Assembly (NCBI GenBank): GCA_964549765.1
Contig: CAZJWR010000010.1
Span: 1 to 64,000, forward strand
DNA length: 64,000 nucleotides
Source: CAZJWR01 sp964549765
GTDB lineage: Bacteria > Zixibacteria > MSB-5A5 > GN15 > JAAZOE01
Direction of reading: 5' to 3'
In this document: positions 62,447 through 64,000 of the stretch, one piece after another
Position numbering within the stretch: position 1 is the stretch's first letter
How the letters are laid out: the number at the start of each line of letters is the position of its first letter
Position numbers and translations under genes: made by a program
Notes under the pieces: model-generated
Told to the model about the DNA's origin: nothing
Databases searched by the model: none
The model's input: the letters and a program-made list of their open reading frames with translations, nothing else

Positions 62447-63037
62447 ATGAGATTGCCGGAAAAAAGGAAAACCGTGCTCGGCGCCGCCGCCGAAGGCGTC
62501 GCCACGCGGCAGACGCTGATGGAATCTGCGCTGGATGATATTATCGGCATGGCCGACGGATTAACGCGGGCGCTGGCACGCGGCGGGACGGTCTATCTGG
62601 CTGGAAACGGCGGATCGGCGGCCGATTGCCAGCATTTCGCCACCGAATTGGTGGTGCGGTTGACGGGGAAATTCAATCGTCCATCGCTCCCGGCTATTTC
62701 ACTGACAGCGGACAGCTGCCTCCTAACAGCCGCCGGCAACGATTACGGATTCGATAAAATTTTCGCCAGACAGATCGAGGGTTTGGCGGGGAAGAAAGAT
62801 ATCCTTGTCCTGATATCGACCTCCGGGAAATCATCCAATCTGATAGAAGCGGCGAAAGCCGCACGCGCCAAGGGCGTGGCGGTGTATGCTTTGCTCGGCT
62901 ACGACGGCGGCAAATTGAAAAAATACGCGGATAAAAAAATCATCGTGCCCTCCGAATCCGTTCAGCGAATTCAGGAGGAGCATACCTTCTTGATTCATAC
63001 CCTGGTACATCTGGTGGAAAGAGACTTATACGTATGA
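62447..63037 (+). CDS. gmhA: Phosphoheptose isomerase (GmhA-like SIS protein)
   Basis: 196 residues. SIS domain with GNGGSAADCQHFATEL, SLTADSCLLTAAGNDYGFDKIFARQIEGL and STSGKSSNLIEAAKAA, all characteristic of GmhA, which converts sedoheptulose-7-phosphate to D-glycero-D-manno-heptose-7-phosphate for LPS core or S-layer heptose. The C-terminal EEHTFLIHTLVHLVE motif holds the active-site Glu/His region. It begins nine bases after the GGGPS-family gene and overlaps the next by four bases (ATGA). Confidence 0.9.
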   Translation: MRLPEKRKTVLGAAAEGVATRQTLMESALDDIIGMADGLTRALARGGTVYLAGNGGSAADCQHFATELVVRLTGKFNRPSLPAISLTADSCLLTAAGNDYGFDKIFARQIEGLAGKKDILVLISTSGKSSNLIEAAKAARAKGVAVYALLGYDGGKLKKYADKKIIVPSESVQRIQEEHTFLIHTLVHLVERDLYV

Positions 63038-64000
63038 CCTCGGAACGACTGACGCGCGCCTCAACCTGGATCGGACTGGCCGGATACTCTATCCTGGCGC
63101 CGGTTTCGATCGCCGCTTCGCAAATCTTCTATGGCCTCGCGGTGGCCGGATTTATCGGCTACCTGATTACCGCCAAAGACCGCCAAAGCATCGTCTATCC
63201 GCCTTGGACGATCATGCTCGTGATCGTCTGTTATATCGCCTATCGGCTCCTGTCGATGATCGTCGTCGGCCACGATGTCTGGATGATTAAAGAGGATTGG
63301 CTGTTTATCATGGTCGTCATCGGGGCGGTCATGTTTCGCGACGTCAAAAACCTGATCCGGGTGCTGGATATATTCGCCCTGGGCGTACTCCTCATGGGCG
63401 GCTACGGCGTATGGCAACATTTCGTCGGCGTCGACCTGTACCACAAGGTGCTTCTGGACCGGATGGTGTTCGGGTACCGCGCCATCGGGAATTTTTCGAC
63501 CTACCTGACCTTTTCCGGATTTTTCGCGATCACGTCGATTTTTCTGGTAGCGGTCGGATTCAGGGTGACATCCAAATGGCGCAAACTGTACTATCTGCTT
63601 GCCTCGCAAGTGGCGCTGGCCTGTATCCTGTTCAATTATTCCCGGTCGACTATTGTCGCCCTGATTATCGGAGCCGTCGCGCTGGTCCTCATGATCGGTA
63701 CTCGGTACCGCAAATGGGTATCTTTGGTGCTGCTTCTAACTCTGGCGGTGGGTGTGGTCGTTTCTCCGGATTTCCTCAACCGATTCAAGAATATGGGGAA
63801 GACCGAATTCACCACCGAATATGCCAATTCGCGTTTTGTCATCTGGGAAGCGGCGGCCTCGATGATCGCCTCCTCGCCGATCTTTGGCATCGGGCCGGGG
63901 AATTTCCATCAGAAATATATCGAATTTCGGAAAAACCGCACCGGGCGGGACCTGTCCCACGCCCACAACGACTTCCTCAACGTCGCTGCCGAATCAGGCA
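63034..64000 (+). CDS. O-antigen ligase/polymerase-like membrane protein, 3' end cut off
   Basis: The frame opens at ATG 63034 inside the gmhA stop (ATGA) and runs off the right edge, 322 codons seen. At least eight hydrophobic segments are present. The Wzy_C-like region holds YSRSTIVALIIG and a late ENSRFVIWEAA-like stretch (YANSRFVIWEAAASMI) with SSPIFGIGPGNF, then SHAHNDFLNVAAESG, the His-containing motif of the WaaL/O-antigen ligase family. With gmhA upstream it points to lipopolysaccharide or surface glycan assembly. Confidence 0.85.
   Translation, partial: MTSERLTRASTWIGLAGYSILAPVSIAASQIFYGLAVAGFIGYLITAKDRQSIVYPPWTIMLVIVCYIAYRLLSMIVVGHDVWMIKEDWLFIMVVIGAVMFRDVKNLIRVLDIFALGVLLMGGYGVWQHFVGVDLYHKVLLDRMVFGYRAIGNFSTYLTFSGFFAITSIFLVAVGFRVTSKWRKLYYLLASQVALACILFNYSRSTIVALIIGAVALVLMIGTRYRKWVSLVLLLTLAVGVVVSPDFLNRFKNMGKTEFTTEYANSRFVIWEAAASMIASSPIFGIGPGNFHQKYIEFRKNRTGRDLSHAHNDFLNVAAESG

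Overview
The window looks like chromosomal DNA from a bacterium of the FCB superphylum, most likely a candidate division Zixibacteria-type lineage. This rests on a subtilase with a Por/type IX-style C-terminal sorting domain, dockerin type I domains on two secreted proteins, a GGGPS-family prenyltransferase next to alaS, and GC-rich housekeeping genes with AGGAG-type ribosome binding sites. No taxonomic search was possible, so this is inference. No rRNA, tRNA, CRISPR array, prophage or insertion sequence was recognised.

Layout. 1-3123: end of a small membrane protein gene, a histidine ammonia-lyase-like gene and a CPBP protease. 3225-9380: a tight operon of flotillin, an aspartate aminotransferase fused to a P-loop-like domain, nucleoside diphosphate kinase and a PEP carboxykinase-like protein. 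9428-10926: an AT-rich lone HerA-like ATPase. 11120-15708: mgtE, then a nicotinamidase-like gene and pncB (NAD salvage). 15727-18827: two tandem GT-C membrane proteins sharing 396 identical bases. 19009-26498: a secreted protein, a degenerate ERCC4/HhH protein, a dTDP-rhamnose operon (rmlA-C-B-D), a lipoprotein and a dockerin protein. 26705-30689: glycogen phosphorylase and phosphofructokinase. 30784-32159: an AT-rich DUF6978/DUF1828 cassette. 32495-36479: a sugar-epimerase-like gene, a membrane protein, a class V aminotransferase, a DMT transporter and a DUF1801 protein. 36529-41274: a signalling cluster (response regulator fused to a GcvH-like domain, histidine kinase with an N-terminal Rossmann-like domain, protein-kinase-like protein) beside a putative HExxH metallopeptidase. 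41485-46901: sigma factor, putative anti-sigma, TPR-CHAT protease and secreted subtilase. 47292-50279: a large type IX-type subtilase. 50464-56513: YbjQ, MntP-like pump, and a MacAB-like exporter with two permeases, closed by a strong terminator. 56572-64000: LRR lipoprotein, recX, alaS, GGGPS-family protein, gmhA and the start of an O-antigen ligase-like gene.

The most interesting parts are the sigma/anti-sigma/TPR-CHAT/subtilase operon (41485-46901), the Rossmann-kinase plus GcvH-response-regulator module (36529-40145), the aminotransferase fusion operon (3329-9380), and the gene-conversion tract in the GT-C pair. Small intergenic hairpins sharing a common sequence recur at three places (11035, 12831, 30700).
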